A stretch of DNA of 11,591 nucleotides from DASZCR01 sp035942915 (GTDB lineage Bacteria > Acidobacteriota > Blastocatellia > Pyrinomonadales > Pyrinomonadaceae). This document shows positions 1 to 6,497 of the stretch, piece by piece. Both the position numbers and the translations under genes were made by a program. Location of the stretch: positions 1 to 11,591 of the forward strand of contig DASZCR010000372.1 in assembly GCA_035942915.1 (NCBI GenBank). Reading direction: 5' to 3'. Below the pieces are notes generated by a model. It worked only from the letters and a program-made list of their open reading frames with translations. It searched no databases and was not told where the DNA came from. Position 1 is the first letter of the stretch, and every line of letters starts with the position of its first letter.

Positions 1-43
1 TCCCTCGATGGAATGTTGATGAAGCAATCGGTCTGGTGACTGA

Positions 44-778
44 TTACTCTAAGCCGCCGACGCCCTCCGCACGACGGCCGGACGAACGGCCGACCTGTAC
101 GCGCGCAGGTCGCAGCAGTTGTCTGCCCATGCGGTAGCCGCGACTGTATTGAGCCGTGACCTGACCGTCGCGTTCGGGTTCGACCTCGATGACGGAGACG
201 GCCTCGTGCAACTCCGGGTCGAACGGCTCGCCGACGGCCTCGATTGCCTCCGCGCCGACCGAGGCCAGCGTGCTCTCGAAGCCGCTGACGGTTCCGCGCA
301 AGCCTTCGACGAGCGCCTCCTTCGAGCCACCGGCTTCGGCCGCTTCAATCGCGCGCTGAAGGTTGTCAATGACAGGCAGGAGCGCGGCGACGAAGGCCGC
401 ACGCTCGCGCGCGGCGCGCTCTTCATTCGTGCGCGCCAGACGCTGGCGCATCTCGTCGGTCTCGCGCTGAAGCTCTGCGCGTACCTGCTCGAAACGCGCC
501 TGCACGTCGGCAGCCTTCTGCTCGGCGGCACGCGTGCGCGCTTCCAGTTCCTCAACGTAACTCGGTTTTAAACTCGGCGCACTCACGTCCTCGCCGCTCC
601 CCTCGGTTCGTTCCCTGACGCCCGCGCCCGACTCGTCGAGCGTGATGCGTCTTCTGTCCGTCACGCGAATCCTCTCGGCCGCCTCCGCGTCGCGCTCCTC
701 TGCTTCGGCGCGTGCGCGCTCGGCCGCCAGCCTTTCTTCCATACGACGCCTTTTTTTCTCCTTGCGGAAAGATACCAT
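44..778 (-). CDS. grpE: GrpE, nucleotide-exchange factor of DnaK
   Basis: GrpE dimers release ADP from the cytosolic chaperone DnaK and reset its client cycle. From the chosen start the protein is 244 residues, longer than typical GrpE (about 180-200) because of a charged Arg/Glu-rich N-terminal extension (about residues 1-70). A coiled-coil stretch follows (about 73-130), then the GrpE core with LLPVIDNLQRAIEAA (133-147), GEPFDPELHEAV (183-194) and a C-terminal beta-domain ending GYRMGRQLLRPARVQVG (214-230). All match the family signature. The frame stays open to 820, but those extra codons come from a 7-bp repeat array, so they are probably not translated. ATG 778 is preferred; ATG 742 is an alternative and has AAGGAG 15 nt upstream. 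Neither start has an ideal ribosome-binding site. It is last in the visible hsp20-clpB-hsp20-grpE series and is separated from its upstream neighbour by the repeat array. The family call is secure; the exact start is not. Confidence 0.93.
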   Translation of the reverse strand: MVSFRKEKKRRRMEERLAAERARAEAEERDAEAAERIRVTDRRRITLDESGAGVRERTEGSGEDVSAPSLKPSYVEELEARTRAAEQKAADVQARFEQVRAELQRETDEMRQRLARTNEERAARERAAFVAALLPVIDNLQRAIEAAEAGGSKEALVEGLRGTVSGFESTLASVGAEAIEAVGEPFDPELHEAVSVIEVEPERDGQVTAQYSRGYRMGRQLLRPARVQVGRSSGRRAEGVGGLE

Positions 779-787
779 ATCGCTACC

Positions 788-888
788 GTGATAGGTGATA
801 AGTGATGGGTGATAGGACAAAACGGATTTATCTTATCACCTATCACCCATCGCCTATCTCTTATCACCTATCACCTATCACTTATCAC
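788..888. repeat. Heptad repeat array with inverted arms (GTGATAR units)
   Basis: Four consecutive 7-bp units lie at 788-815 (GTGATAG, GTGATAA, GTGATGG, GTGATAG). After a 17-bp spacer, eight units in the opposite orientation run without a break from 833 to 888 (TTATCAC, CTATCAC, CCATCGC, CTATCTC, TTATCAC, CTATCAC, CTATCAC, TTATCAC). The left arm can pair with 840-867 at 24 of 28 positions, giving a long stem. The last unit contains the stop codon of the upstream hsp20 (885-887), and the left arm lies just before the grpE start. The array therefore fills the whole junction between two co-directional genes. There is no T-tract, so it is not a classic intrinsic terminator. It resembles the short tandemly repeated heptamers known from cyanobacteria only in style; I do not recognise the family. 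Confidence 0.9.
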
Positions 889-1343
889 TGTACTTTGATT
901 TCCACGCGGCGCGGCGGCTGCTCGCGGCGCTTCGGGAGATGAAGCGTCAGCACGCCGTCTTTATAATCGGCCGTGATTTGTTCGCGGTCAACCACTTCGG
1001 GCAGCGTGAACTTGCGCAGGAAACGCCCGGCAGGGCGCTCCGTCCGACGCAGTTGCGCCTCAGCTTCGACGCGCGTGGGGCGCTCACCGCGAATCGTCAG
1101 GTGCTTGTCGTCAAGCCCTACGTCGAGCGCCTCGCGGTTGATGCCCGGCAGGTCGAGCGCGATGGCAAACTCGCCTTCGGTCTCGTACACGTCGGCCGCC
1201 GGAAACCAATCGGCGTGCTCAATCTCGCCCTCTGGCTCTTCGTCCGTGCGCGCGTGCCTGTGCGCCGCGTCCTCGAACAGACGATTCATCCTCTCCTGCA
1301 ACGTCACGAGGTCGCGCATCGGGCCCCACATGTGTCTCGCCAT
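885..1343 (-). CDS. Small heat-shock protein, Hsp20/alpha-crystallin family (second copy)
   Basis: This ATP-independent holdase binds unfolding proteins in the cytosol for later refolding by ClpB and DnaK. It has 152 residues from ATG 1343, chosen because GGAG sits 7 nt upstream; an in-frame ATG at 1364 lacks this support. The N-terminal arm holds MWGPMRDLVTLQERMNRLFED (5-25), the usual sHsp amphipathic segment. The alpha-crystallin domain spans about 45-140, with DLPGINREALDV (64-75), LTIRGER (82-88), FTLPEVV (112-118) and DGVLTLHLPK (129-138). The short tail ends in an I-x-V motif (IKV, 149-151) of the kind used in oligomer assembly. The gene begins 22 bp after the clpB stop, so co-transcription with clpB is likely. 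Its last codons run into the heptad repeat array. It diverges clearly from the other Hsp20 at 4128-4658, so the pair is not a recent duplication. Confidence 0.93.
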   Translation of the reverse strand: MARHMWGPMRDLVTLQERMNRLFEDAAHRHARTDEEPEGEIEHADWFPAADVYETEGEFAIALDLPGINREALDVGLDDKHLTIRGERPTRVEAEAQLRRTERPAGRFLRKFTLPEVVDREQITADYKDGVLTLHLPKRREQPPRRVEIKVQ

Positions 1344-1365
1344 TTTTGTTCTCCGTCCTCTCATA

Positions 1366-3963
1366 TTAAACGGTCGCCGCTTCGGCGGCACTCGCCTCCG
1401 GCGTGAAGCGCATCTCGTCGCCCTCGGCCGAGACGTGCACGGTCTGGCCCGAAACGACCTCCCCGCGCAGCAGCTTCGAGGCGAGCGGGTTCTGTATCAA
1501 CGTTTGAATCGCGCGCTTCAACGGACGCGCACCATAGTTCGGGTCGTAGCCCTCGCGCGCAATGAGCCGCTTGGCCGAATCGTCGAGGACAAGCGTGATG
1601 TCGCGCTCGGAGAGCATACGGCGCAGGCGTTCGAGTTGCACTTCGATAATCTCGCCAATCTGCTCGCGCGACAGTTGATGGAAAATCACGATGTCGTCGA
1701 CGCGGTTGAGAAACTCCGGCTTGAAGTGCAGGCGAAGCTCCTGCAAGACGCCCTCGCGTATCTGCGCCTCGTCGCCTTCGGCCTCCTGTATCTCGCGGCT
1801 GCCGAGGTTCGAGGTCATAATCAAGACCGTGTTCTTGAAATCAACCGTGCGCCCCTTCGAGTCGGTCAGACGACCGTCGTCGAGAATCTGCAAGAGGACG
1901 TTGAAGACATCCGGGTGCGCCTTCTCGATTTCGTCAAAGAGAATCACAGAGTAGGGACGACGCCTGACGGCTTCCGTCAACTGCCCGCCCTCCTCGTAGC
2001 CGACGTAGCCCGGCGGCGCGCCAATCATCCGCGCGACCGCGTGCTTCTCCATGTACTCGGACATGTCGAGGCGCACCATCGCGCGCTCGTCGTCGAAGAG
2101 AAACTCTGCGAGGGCGCGCGCCGTCTCGGTCTTACCGACGCCGGTCGGGCCGAGAAAGATGAAGGAGCCGACCGGACGGTTCGGGTCTTGGAGTCCTGCG
2201 CGCGCACGGCGGACGGCGTTGGCGACAGCCGCCAGTGCCTCGCCCTGACCGACGACGCGCATGCTCAGACGGTCTTCCATCTGGACGAGCTTCTGCATCT
2301 CGCCTTCGAGCATCTTCGAGACGGGCACGCCCGTCCACTTGGCGACGACCTGCGCGATGTCTTCCTCGTCCACCTTCTCCTTGAGCGTGCTGCCCTCTCT
2401 CTGCAACTCTTCGAGGCGCGCCTGCTCCTGTTCGAGTTGGCGTTCGAGCTTCGGGATTTCGCTGTACTGCAACTCGGAGGCGCGCGTCAGGTTGCCCTCG
2501 TTGACGGCCTTCTCCAACTGCGAGCGCATGTCGGCAATCTGCTGGCGCGTCTCGGCCATCTTCTGAATCGCGCCCTTCTCGGCCTGCCACTTGGCACGCA
2601 TCCCCGATGCACGCTCGCGCAGGTTGGCAATCTTCTTCTCAATCTCTTCGAGGCGACGCTTCGAGGCCGCATCCTCGTCGTGGCTGACGGCCTGACGCTC
2701 CATCTCAAGCTGACGGATTTCGCGGTCAACCTCGTCAATCTCCTGCGGCGAAGAATCAATCTGGATGCGCAGACGCGAGGCCGCTTCGTCGACGAGGTCG
2801 ATGGCCTTGTCGGGAAGGAAACGGTCTGTGATGTAGCGGTTCGAGAGCGTCGCGGCGGCAATCAACGCCGAGTCCTTGATGTCAACATCATGGTGGACTT
2901 CGTAACGCTCCTTGAGGCCGCGCAGGATAGCGATGGTGTCCTCAACCGTCGGTTCGCCGACGTAGACCTGCTGGAAGCGACGCTCAAGCGCGGCGTCCTT
3001 CTCGATGTACTTCTTGTACTCGTTCAGCGTGGTCGCGCCGATGCAGCGCAACTCGCCGCGCGCGAGCGCGGGCTTCAACATGTTCGACGCGTCAATCGCG
3101 CCCTCGGCCGCGCCCGCGCCGACGAGCGTGTGCAACTCGTCGATGAAGAGGATGATTTCGCCCTTCGAGTTCTCAATCTCTTTGAGGACGGCCTTGAGCC
3201 GGTCTTCAAACTCGCCGCGATACTTCGCGCCCGCCAGCATCGCGCCGAGGTCGAGCGCCACCAGACGCTTCTTCTGCAAGGTGGTCGGCACGTCCTTTTT
3301 GACGATGCGCTGCGCGATGCCTTCGACGATAGCCGTCTTACCAACGCCAGGCTCGCCAATCAGGACGGGATTGTTTTTCGTCCGGCGCGACAGCACCTGA
3401 ATGGCGCGACGAATCTCGTCGTCGCGGCCGATGACGGGGTCTAATTTGTCCTGTCGAGCCAACTCCGTGAGGTCTTTGGCGTACTTGGCGAGCGCCTGAA
3501 AGTTCTCCTCTGCGTTCTGGTCGGCGACCGTCGTGCCGCCGCGCATGCGGCCGATGACATCGAGCAGGTCTTTCTGGTTGAAGCCGTGCTGACGCAGGAT
3601 GCGACCCGCCGCGCCGTCCTTCTCGTCTGCAAGCGCAAGCAACAGGTGCTCGGTCGAGATGTACTTATCGCCCATCGCCTCGGCCTGTCTTTGCGCGGCC
3701 GCGCCGAGTTGCGTCAGACGCGGACTCTCGTCGAGCCGCGCGCCCTGCACCTTCGGGTAGCTCGCGATGACGGCCTGCACCTCGCGCAGCACGACCGGCG
3801 CTTTCAAGAGACCGAGAATCGAGCGCACGACTCCCTCCGGCTGTTCGAGCATGGCAACCAACAGGTGCTCCGGCTCGACCAGCGGGTTCTGGTTGCGCTC
3901 GGCCAACTCGACGGCCGACTGAATGGCCTCCTGACCGTGATGTGTGAAACGATCCATCCGCAT
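1366..3963 (-). CDS. clpB: ClpB, AAA+ protein disaggregase
   Basis: ClpB is a hexameric cytosolic ATPase that threads aggregated proteins through its pore in cooperation with DnaK/DnaJ/GrpE. The 865 residues match the full family length. The Clp N-domain spans about 1-145. AAA-1 has Walker A GEPGVGKT (203-210), pore loop KYRGEF (247-252), Walker B IILFIDE (270-276) and the ERRF arginine-finger region (327-330). A coiled-coil middle domain (about 405-530) distinguishes ClpB from ClpA and ClpC. AAA-2 has Walker A GPTGVGKT (605-612), pore loop GYVGYEEGG (652-660), Walker B VILFDE (673-678) and sensor-2 GARPLKR (811-817). No key residue is missing. The ATG at 3963 agrees with the usual family N-terminus; GGAGG lies 15 nt upstream, which is rather far, and an ATG two codons later is possible. 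It is preceded by a terminator, so it may have its own promoter, which I could not identify. It is followed 22 bp later by hsp20. Confidence 0.98.
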   Translation of the reverse strand: MRMDRFTHHGQEAIQSAVELAERNQNPLVEPEHLLVAMLEQPEGVVRSILGLLKAPVVLREVQAVIASYPKVQGARLDESPRLTQLGAAAQRQAEAMGDKYISTEHLLLALADEKDGAAGRILRQHGFNQKDLLDVIGRMRGGTTVADQNAEENFQALAKYAKDLTELARQDKLDPVIGRDDEIRRAIQVLSRRTKNNPVLIGEPGVGKTAIVEGIAQRIVKKDVPTTLQKKRLVALDLGAMLAGAKYRGEFEDRLKAVLKEIENSKGEIILFIDELHTLVGAGAAEGAIDASNMLKPALARGELRCIGATTLNEYKKYIEKDAALERRFQQVYVGEPTVEDTIAILRGLKERYEVHHDVDIKDSALIAAATLSNRYITDRFLPDKAIDLVDEAASRLRIQIDSSPQEIDEVDREIRQLEMERQAVSHDEDAASKRRLEEIEKKIANLRERASGMRAKWQAEKGAIQKMAETRQQIADMRSQLEKAVNEGNLTRASELQYSEIPKLERQLEQEQARLEELQREGSTLKEKVDEEDIAQVVAKWTGVPVSKMLEGEMQKLVQMEDRLSMRVVGQGEALAAVANAVRRARAGLQDPNRPVGSFIFLGPTGVGKTETARALAEFLFDDERAMVRLDMSEYMEKHAVARMIGAPPGYVGYEEGGQLTEAVRRRPYSVILFDEIEKAHPDVFNVLLQILDDGRLTDSKGRTVDFKNTVLIMTSNLGSREIQEAEGDEAQIREGVLQELRLHFKPEFLNRVDDIVIFHQLSREQIGEIIEVQLERLRRMLSERDITLVLDDSAKRLIAREGYDPNYGARPLKRAIQTLIQNPLASKLLRGEVVSGQTVHVSAEGDEMRFTPEASAAEAATV

Positions 3964-4033
3964 AATCGTCTTTTAAAACCTCCGACCTCTCAAAACTGCT
4001 TGACCCAAACGGTTCTCGAATAAAGTTTTCGGG

Positions 4034-4059
4034 AAAAAACCGGAGCGGCCAGCTTCCGG
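4034..4059 (-). terminator. Intrinsic terminator after the first hsp20
   Basis: Read on the minus strand, positions 4059 to 4040 form a stem of seven pairs (CCGGA then GC, with one bulged A) around a 5-nt loop. Six T residues (4039 to 4034) follow at once. It lies about 70 bp past the hsp20 stop and about 70 bp before the clpB start, suggesting that part or all of hsp20 transcription ends here. The stem is modest, so read-through into clpB is possible. Confidence 0.6.
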
Positions 4060-4127
4060 CAGCCCTCGTGCGACCTGACGGCTGACAGCCCGAAAGCTAA
4101 CCGCTCTTCCAAATACGCCGTAGGCAA

Positions 4128-4658
4128 CTAGCGCCCGCCTGCGGCTTTCGCCTGCGTCTCTTTGTTCGACGAATTGGCCTGCGCCTCGATGGTGCGCGCG
4201 CCTGTGTCCGCACCCTCGCCGCTGATTTCGATGCGGCGCGCCTTGACCTCTTCACGCTTCTGGAGGACGACGCGCAAGACGCCATTCTTGTACTCGGCCG
4301 TCGCACCGTCGCCGGAGACGGTCTGCGGCAGCGTAAACGAACGCGAGAAGGCGCCGTAGGTGCGCTCAACGCGATGATAGTTGTCCGATTCGCTCTTCTT
4401 CTCGAAACGGCGCTCGCCCCTTAGCGTCAGGACGTTGTTTTCAATCGTCAGCTCGAAGTCTTCGCGGTTCATACCGGGCAACTCGGCCTCAAGCACAATC
4501 TGGTCTTTGTTCTCGTAGATATCGACGGTCGGCGTCCAAGCGCCGCGCGCGATGCCCTCGTCGCCGAAAGAGCGCGAGAGATTGGTGGAGAACAGGCGGT
4601 TGACCTCGTCCTGAAGGCTACGCAGTTCGCGGAAAGGGTCGTAACGAGTGATGCTCAT
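4128..4658 (-). CDS. Small heat-shock protein, Hsp20/alpha-crystallin family (first copy)
   Basis: This is a cytosolic holdase that keeps stress-denatured proteins refoldable. It has 176 residues; ATG 4658 is well fixed by AGGAGG six nt upstream. The N-terminus MSITRYDPFRELRSLQDEVNR is typical of class A bacterial sHsps. The alpha-crystallin domain spans about 40-145, with ELPGMNREDFELTIENN (59-75), LTLRGER (77-83), FSRSFTLP (104-111) and NGVLRVVLQK (125-134). An I-x-I motif (IEI, 143-145) follows for oligomer assembly. The last 30 residues (Ala, Ser, Lys and Gln-rich) form an unusually long, probably disordered tail. It is the first gene of the stress cluster, with its own promoter about 100 bp upstream that overlaps a HAIR-like operator. 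Its long 5' leader can fold into a hairpin. A terminator separates it from clpB. The family assignment is secure. Confidence 0.96.
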   Translation of the reverse strand: MSITRYDPFRELRSLQDEVNRLFSTNLSRSFGDEGIARGAWTPTVDIYENKDQIVLEAELPGMNREDFELTIENNVLTLRGERRFEKKSESDNYHRVERTYGAFSRSFTLPQTVSGDGATAEYKNGVLRVVLQKREEVKARRIEISGEGADTGARTIEAQANSSNKETQAKAAGGR

Positions 4659-4702
4659 AATGAACCTCCTAAAACTTTGAAACTCCTCTACTTAGCTTTG
4701 AA

Positions 4703-4750
4703 CTCATCAGAGCCGAACGACAGCTTGAATGGGATATGTCGGTTGATGAG
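4703..4750 (-). promoter_or_regulatory. Hairpin in the hsp20 5' leader
   Basis: The predicted transcript leader contains a perfect 7-bp inverted repeat (CTCATCA at 4703-4709 with TGATGAG at 4744-4750). Inside it is a second 5-bp pairing (4718-4722 with 4737-4741). The hairpin ends about 30 nt before the AGGAGG ribosome-binding site and does not itself bury it. Small heat-shock genes in proteobacteria often carry RNA thermometers in this position, but no ROSE or fourU signature is visible here. Confidence 0.35.
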
Positions 4751-4759
4751 CGCAAGAGC

Positions 4760-4788
4760 ATAATAAAGGTTGAGTCCCATCTTGTCAA
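4760..4788 (-). promoter_or_regulatory. Sigma70-type promoter of hsp20
   Basis: On the minus strand TTGACA (4788-4783) is followed by a 17-bp spacer and TATTAT (4765-4760). This is a perfect -35 box and a near-perfect -10 box. Transcription should start near 4753, giving a leader of about 95 nt before the hsp20 ATG at 4658. The housekeeping-type boxes mean heat induction would need a repressor or an RNA-level switch rather than a dedicated heat-shock sigma factor. Confidence 0.75.
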
Positions 4789-4789
4789 G
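4769..4789 (-). promoter_or_regulatory. HAIR-like inverted repeat (candidate HspR operator)
   Basis: The minus strand reads CTTGACA-N7-ACTCAAC. The HAIR consensus bound by the MerR-family repressor HspR is CTTGAGT-N7-ACTCAAG. The site matches at 11 of 14 positions with exactly the right spacing, and covers the -35 box and most of the spacer of the hsp20 promoter, where a repressor would block RNA polymerase. Part of the left half-site is shared with the -35 box TTGACA, which lowers its independent weight. No hspR gene is in the window. Confidence 0.45.
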
Positions 4790-4874
4790 TAGCTCCGGGA
4801 AAATTTCTGGCGTGCAATGTCGAACCGGTTTGTCACAGTTTGTTCGGCGAATAGATTCAACACCCGAATAATGT

Positions 4875-4903
4875 TTGACAAAAGGTGAATCAGAGCGTAT
4901 GAT
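4875..4903 (+). promoter_or_regulatory. Sigma70-type promoter of the Lrp/AsnC gene
   Basis: TTGACA (4875-4880) is separated by exactly 17 bp from TATGAT (4898-4903). Transcription should start near 4910, giving a 5' leader of about 25 nt before ATG 4934. It diverges from the hsp20 promoter about 90 bp away. Lrp/AsnC genes are commonly autoregulated, so the region between 4790 and 4934 is a plausible binding site for the gene's own product. Confidence 0.75.
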
Positions 4904-4933
4904 GCTTGTCAGAAACGGAGAACCGGGTGACAA

Positions 4934-5422
4934 ATGAACGGTGGAATCGCGATTGACGAAAAGGACGCGCGCATCCTTGAGCTATTGCAGGGGGATGGGC
5001 GCGTGACGAACGTCGAGCTGGCGCGGGCGGTCGAGTTGACGCCTTCGGCGACGCTCGAACGTGTGCGCAAGCTCGAAGAGCGCGGACTGATTAAGGGGTA
5101 CATGGCGCTACTCGACCCGCACGCTCTGGGGCTTGGACTGGTGGCTTTTATCTTCGTGCGCGTGGACGAGCGGGACGACGTGGTGGGGCGTTCGGAGAAG
5201 ACCGCAGAGGCGCTGGCGGCGCTGCCTTCGGTGCAGGAGGTTCACCATCTGGCGGGCGAGGACTGTTTTCTCGTCAAGGTGCGGGCGCGCGATACGGACG
5301 ACCTCTACCGCATCCTGCGCGACGACTTCGGACGGTTCAAGGCCATCAGGTCGACGCGCACGACCATCGTGCTCAAGACGGTCAAGGAGTCGGGGCGTCT
5401 GCATCTGGAGACGGGGAAGTGA
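4934..5422 (+). CDS. Lrp/AsnC-family transcriptional regulator
   Basis: This DNA-binding regulator is expected to sense an amino acid or related small molecule. The 162 residues match the family length. The N-terminal winged helix-turn-helix spans about 6-60 (IDEKDARILELLQGDGR, then NVELARAVELTPSATLERVRKLEERGLIKGY). A RAM/effector-binding domain covers about 62-150, with VQEVHHLAGEDCFLVKVRARDTDDLYRIL matching the usual ligand-interface strand and helix. ATG 4934 agrees with the family start; a GGGTGA just upstream is a weak ribosome-binding site, with GGAG 13 nt away. It has its own promoter and is followed 17 bp later by an EamA-type exporter. By analogy with regulator-exporter pairs, it probably controls that gene according to the level of the exported metabolite. 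The ligand cannot be read from the sequence. Confidence 0.93.
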   Translation: MNGGIAIDEKDARILELLQGDGRVTNVELARAVELTPSATLERVRKLEERGLIKGYMALLDPHALGLGLVAFIFVRVDERDDVVGRSEKTAEALAALPSVQEVHHLAGEDCFLVKVRARDTDDLYRILRDDFGRFKAIRSTRTTIVLKTVKESGRLHLETGK

Positions 5423-5439
5423 AAGTGTAGGTGAGCGAG

Positions 5440-6420
5440 ATGACGAGCAGGGAGAAGTTGGCGGCCTACGCAGCGTGGGCGTCGGTCTGTTTCTTCTGGG
5501 GCACGACCTATCTGGCGATCCGCGTCGGATTGGAGACGATGCCGCCGATGCTTTTCGCAGGAGTCCGTTTTCTGTTGGCGGGCAGCGTCCTCTGCCTCTT
5601 GTTGACGCGGCAGAGGCAGGCGCGTCTGCCTTCCGGGCGCGAGTGGTTCGACCTCGGATTGGTGGGCTTGATGCTGCTCGGCGTCGGCAACGGAATCGTC
5701 GTCTGGGCTGAACAGTGGATTTCGAGTGGGATGGCGGCGCTGCTCGTGGCGACGGGGCCGTTCTGGGTGGCGGGTATCGAGGCGACGCGGCGCGAGGGCG
5801 AACGCGCGGGCGTGTGGGGAGTGACGGGGATGCTGGTCGGCTTCGGCGGGCTGGTGTTGCTGGTCGCGCCAGACCTCTACGGCGCGCCGCTCGGCGGTCG
5901 TTACCTCTTGGGAGTGGTGCTCTTGCAGGTCGGCTGCTTCTCCTGGTCGGCCGGGTCTGTCTACGCCAAAGGGCACCCGACGGGTGTCACGCCGCTGTTG
6001 GGCGCGGGCGTGCAGATGCTCTTTGCGGGGGCGGCGCTGACGTTGGTCGGGACTGTGGCGGGCGAATGGGGGAGGATGAGTTTCAGCACGCGTAGCGCGG
6101 CGGCGCTCGCCTACCTCGTCGTGTTCGGGTCGATAGTCGCCTACGGGTCGTTCATCTACGCGATGCAGAAGCTGCCGCTCTCGGTCGTCTCGACCTATTC
6201 GTACATCAATCCCGTGATTGCGGTGGTGCTCGGTTGGTTGATTCTGGGTGAGCCTCTGGGCTGGCGTGTAGCTGTGGCGGCGGCCGTCATTCTCGGTGGC
6301 GTCGCGCTCGTTAAGGCTGCGCCGAAACTCTCTTCCGCGCGTCGCGCGACGAAGACAGAGGCCGACGAGCGGCGCGCCGATGTGCCTGCCGATTGCGAGC
6401 CGTGCGCGGCGGGCGACTGA
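5440..6420 (+). CDS. EamA/DMT-superfamily permease, probable metabolite exporter
   Basis: This is an inner-membrane transporter of the drug/metabolite (DMT) superfamily; relatives export amino acids and other small metabolites. It has 326 residues from ATG 5440, preferred because AGGTGA lies 5 nt upstream; an in-frame GTG at 5431 is the alternative. About ten hydrophobic segments form two EamA repeats. The first opens with WASVCFFWGTTYLAIRVGLETMP, the family's characteristic TM1. The second begins LLGVVLLQVGCFSWSAGSVYAK and ends VSTYSYINPVIAVVLGWLILGEPLGW, also highly typical. The C-terminus is a short charged cytoplasmic tail. It is translated closely after the Lrp/AsnC regulator, so the two are almost certainly co-transcribed and functionally linked. 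A strong terminator follows. The substrate is unknown; an amino acid is a reasonable guess from the neighbour. Confidence 0.92.
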   Translation: MTSREKLAAYAAWASVCFFWGTTYLAIRVGLETMPPMLFAGVRFLLAGSVLCLLLTRQRQARLPSGREWFDLGLVGLMLLGVGNGIVVWAEQWISSGMAALLVATGPFWVAGIEATRREGERAGVWGVTGMLVGFGGLVLLVAPDLYGAPLGGRYLLGVVLLQVGCFSWSAGSVYAKGHPTGVTPLLGAGVQMLFAGAALTLVGTVAGEWGRMSFSTRSAAALAYLVVFGSIVAYGSFIYAMQKLPLSVVSTYSYINPVIAVVLGWLILGEPLGWRVAVAAAVILGGVALVKAAPKLSSARRATKTEADERRADVPADCEPCAAGD

Positions 6421-6436
6421 GTAGAGTAGGGACAGT

Positions 6437-6497
6437 AAAAAGCGGGGCGTGGAATCTGAAGACTGCCGGTTTTCAGTTCCACGTCCCGCGTTTTTTT
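6437..6497. terminator. Bidirectional intrinsic terminator between convergent operons
   Basis: Positions 6442-6454 pair with 6477-6489 (13 bp with one G-U). After one bulged T, five more pairs form (6456-6460 with 6472-6476), closing on an 11-nt loop. Seven T residues (6491-6497) follow on the plus strand, and five A residues (6437-6441) give a T-tract for the minus strand. It serves both the EamA gene and the mscS gene; the mscS stop codon (6496-6498) overlaps the T-tract. Confidence 0.9.

Noticed and set aside
1..43. Sequence left of the grpE stop codon
   Set aside because: It is too short to judge. No terminator, repeat or coding start is recognisable.
779..820. N-terminal extension of GrpE by 14 residues
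   Set aside because: The extra codons are a translation of the heptad repeat array, and no ribosome-binding site supports a start at 820.
973..3444. Very long open frame (823 codons) on the plus strand, antisense to clpB and hsp20
   Set aside because: It lies wholly opposite genes with unmistakable family motifs. Its translation is low-complexity with no recognisable domain, and long antisense frames are expected in GC-rich DNA with strong third-position bias.
3985..4025. Possible HAIR-like site upstream of clpB (CTTGACC on the plus strand with a distant partner)
   Set aside because: Only about 9 of 14 bases match, and only with an 8-bp instead of 7-bp spacer. There is no clear promoter around it.
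4688..4933. Minus-strand frame of 81 codons in the hsp20-lrp intergenic region
   Set aside because: It needs a TTG start with no ribosome-binding site, has no recognisable similarity, and lies over the hsp20 promoter and its leader. It is best explained as non-coding control DNA.
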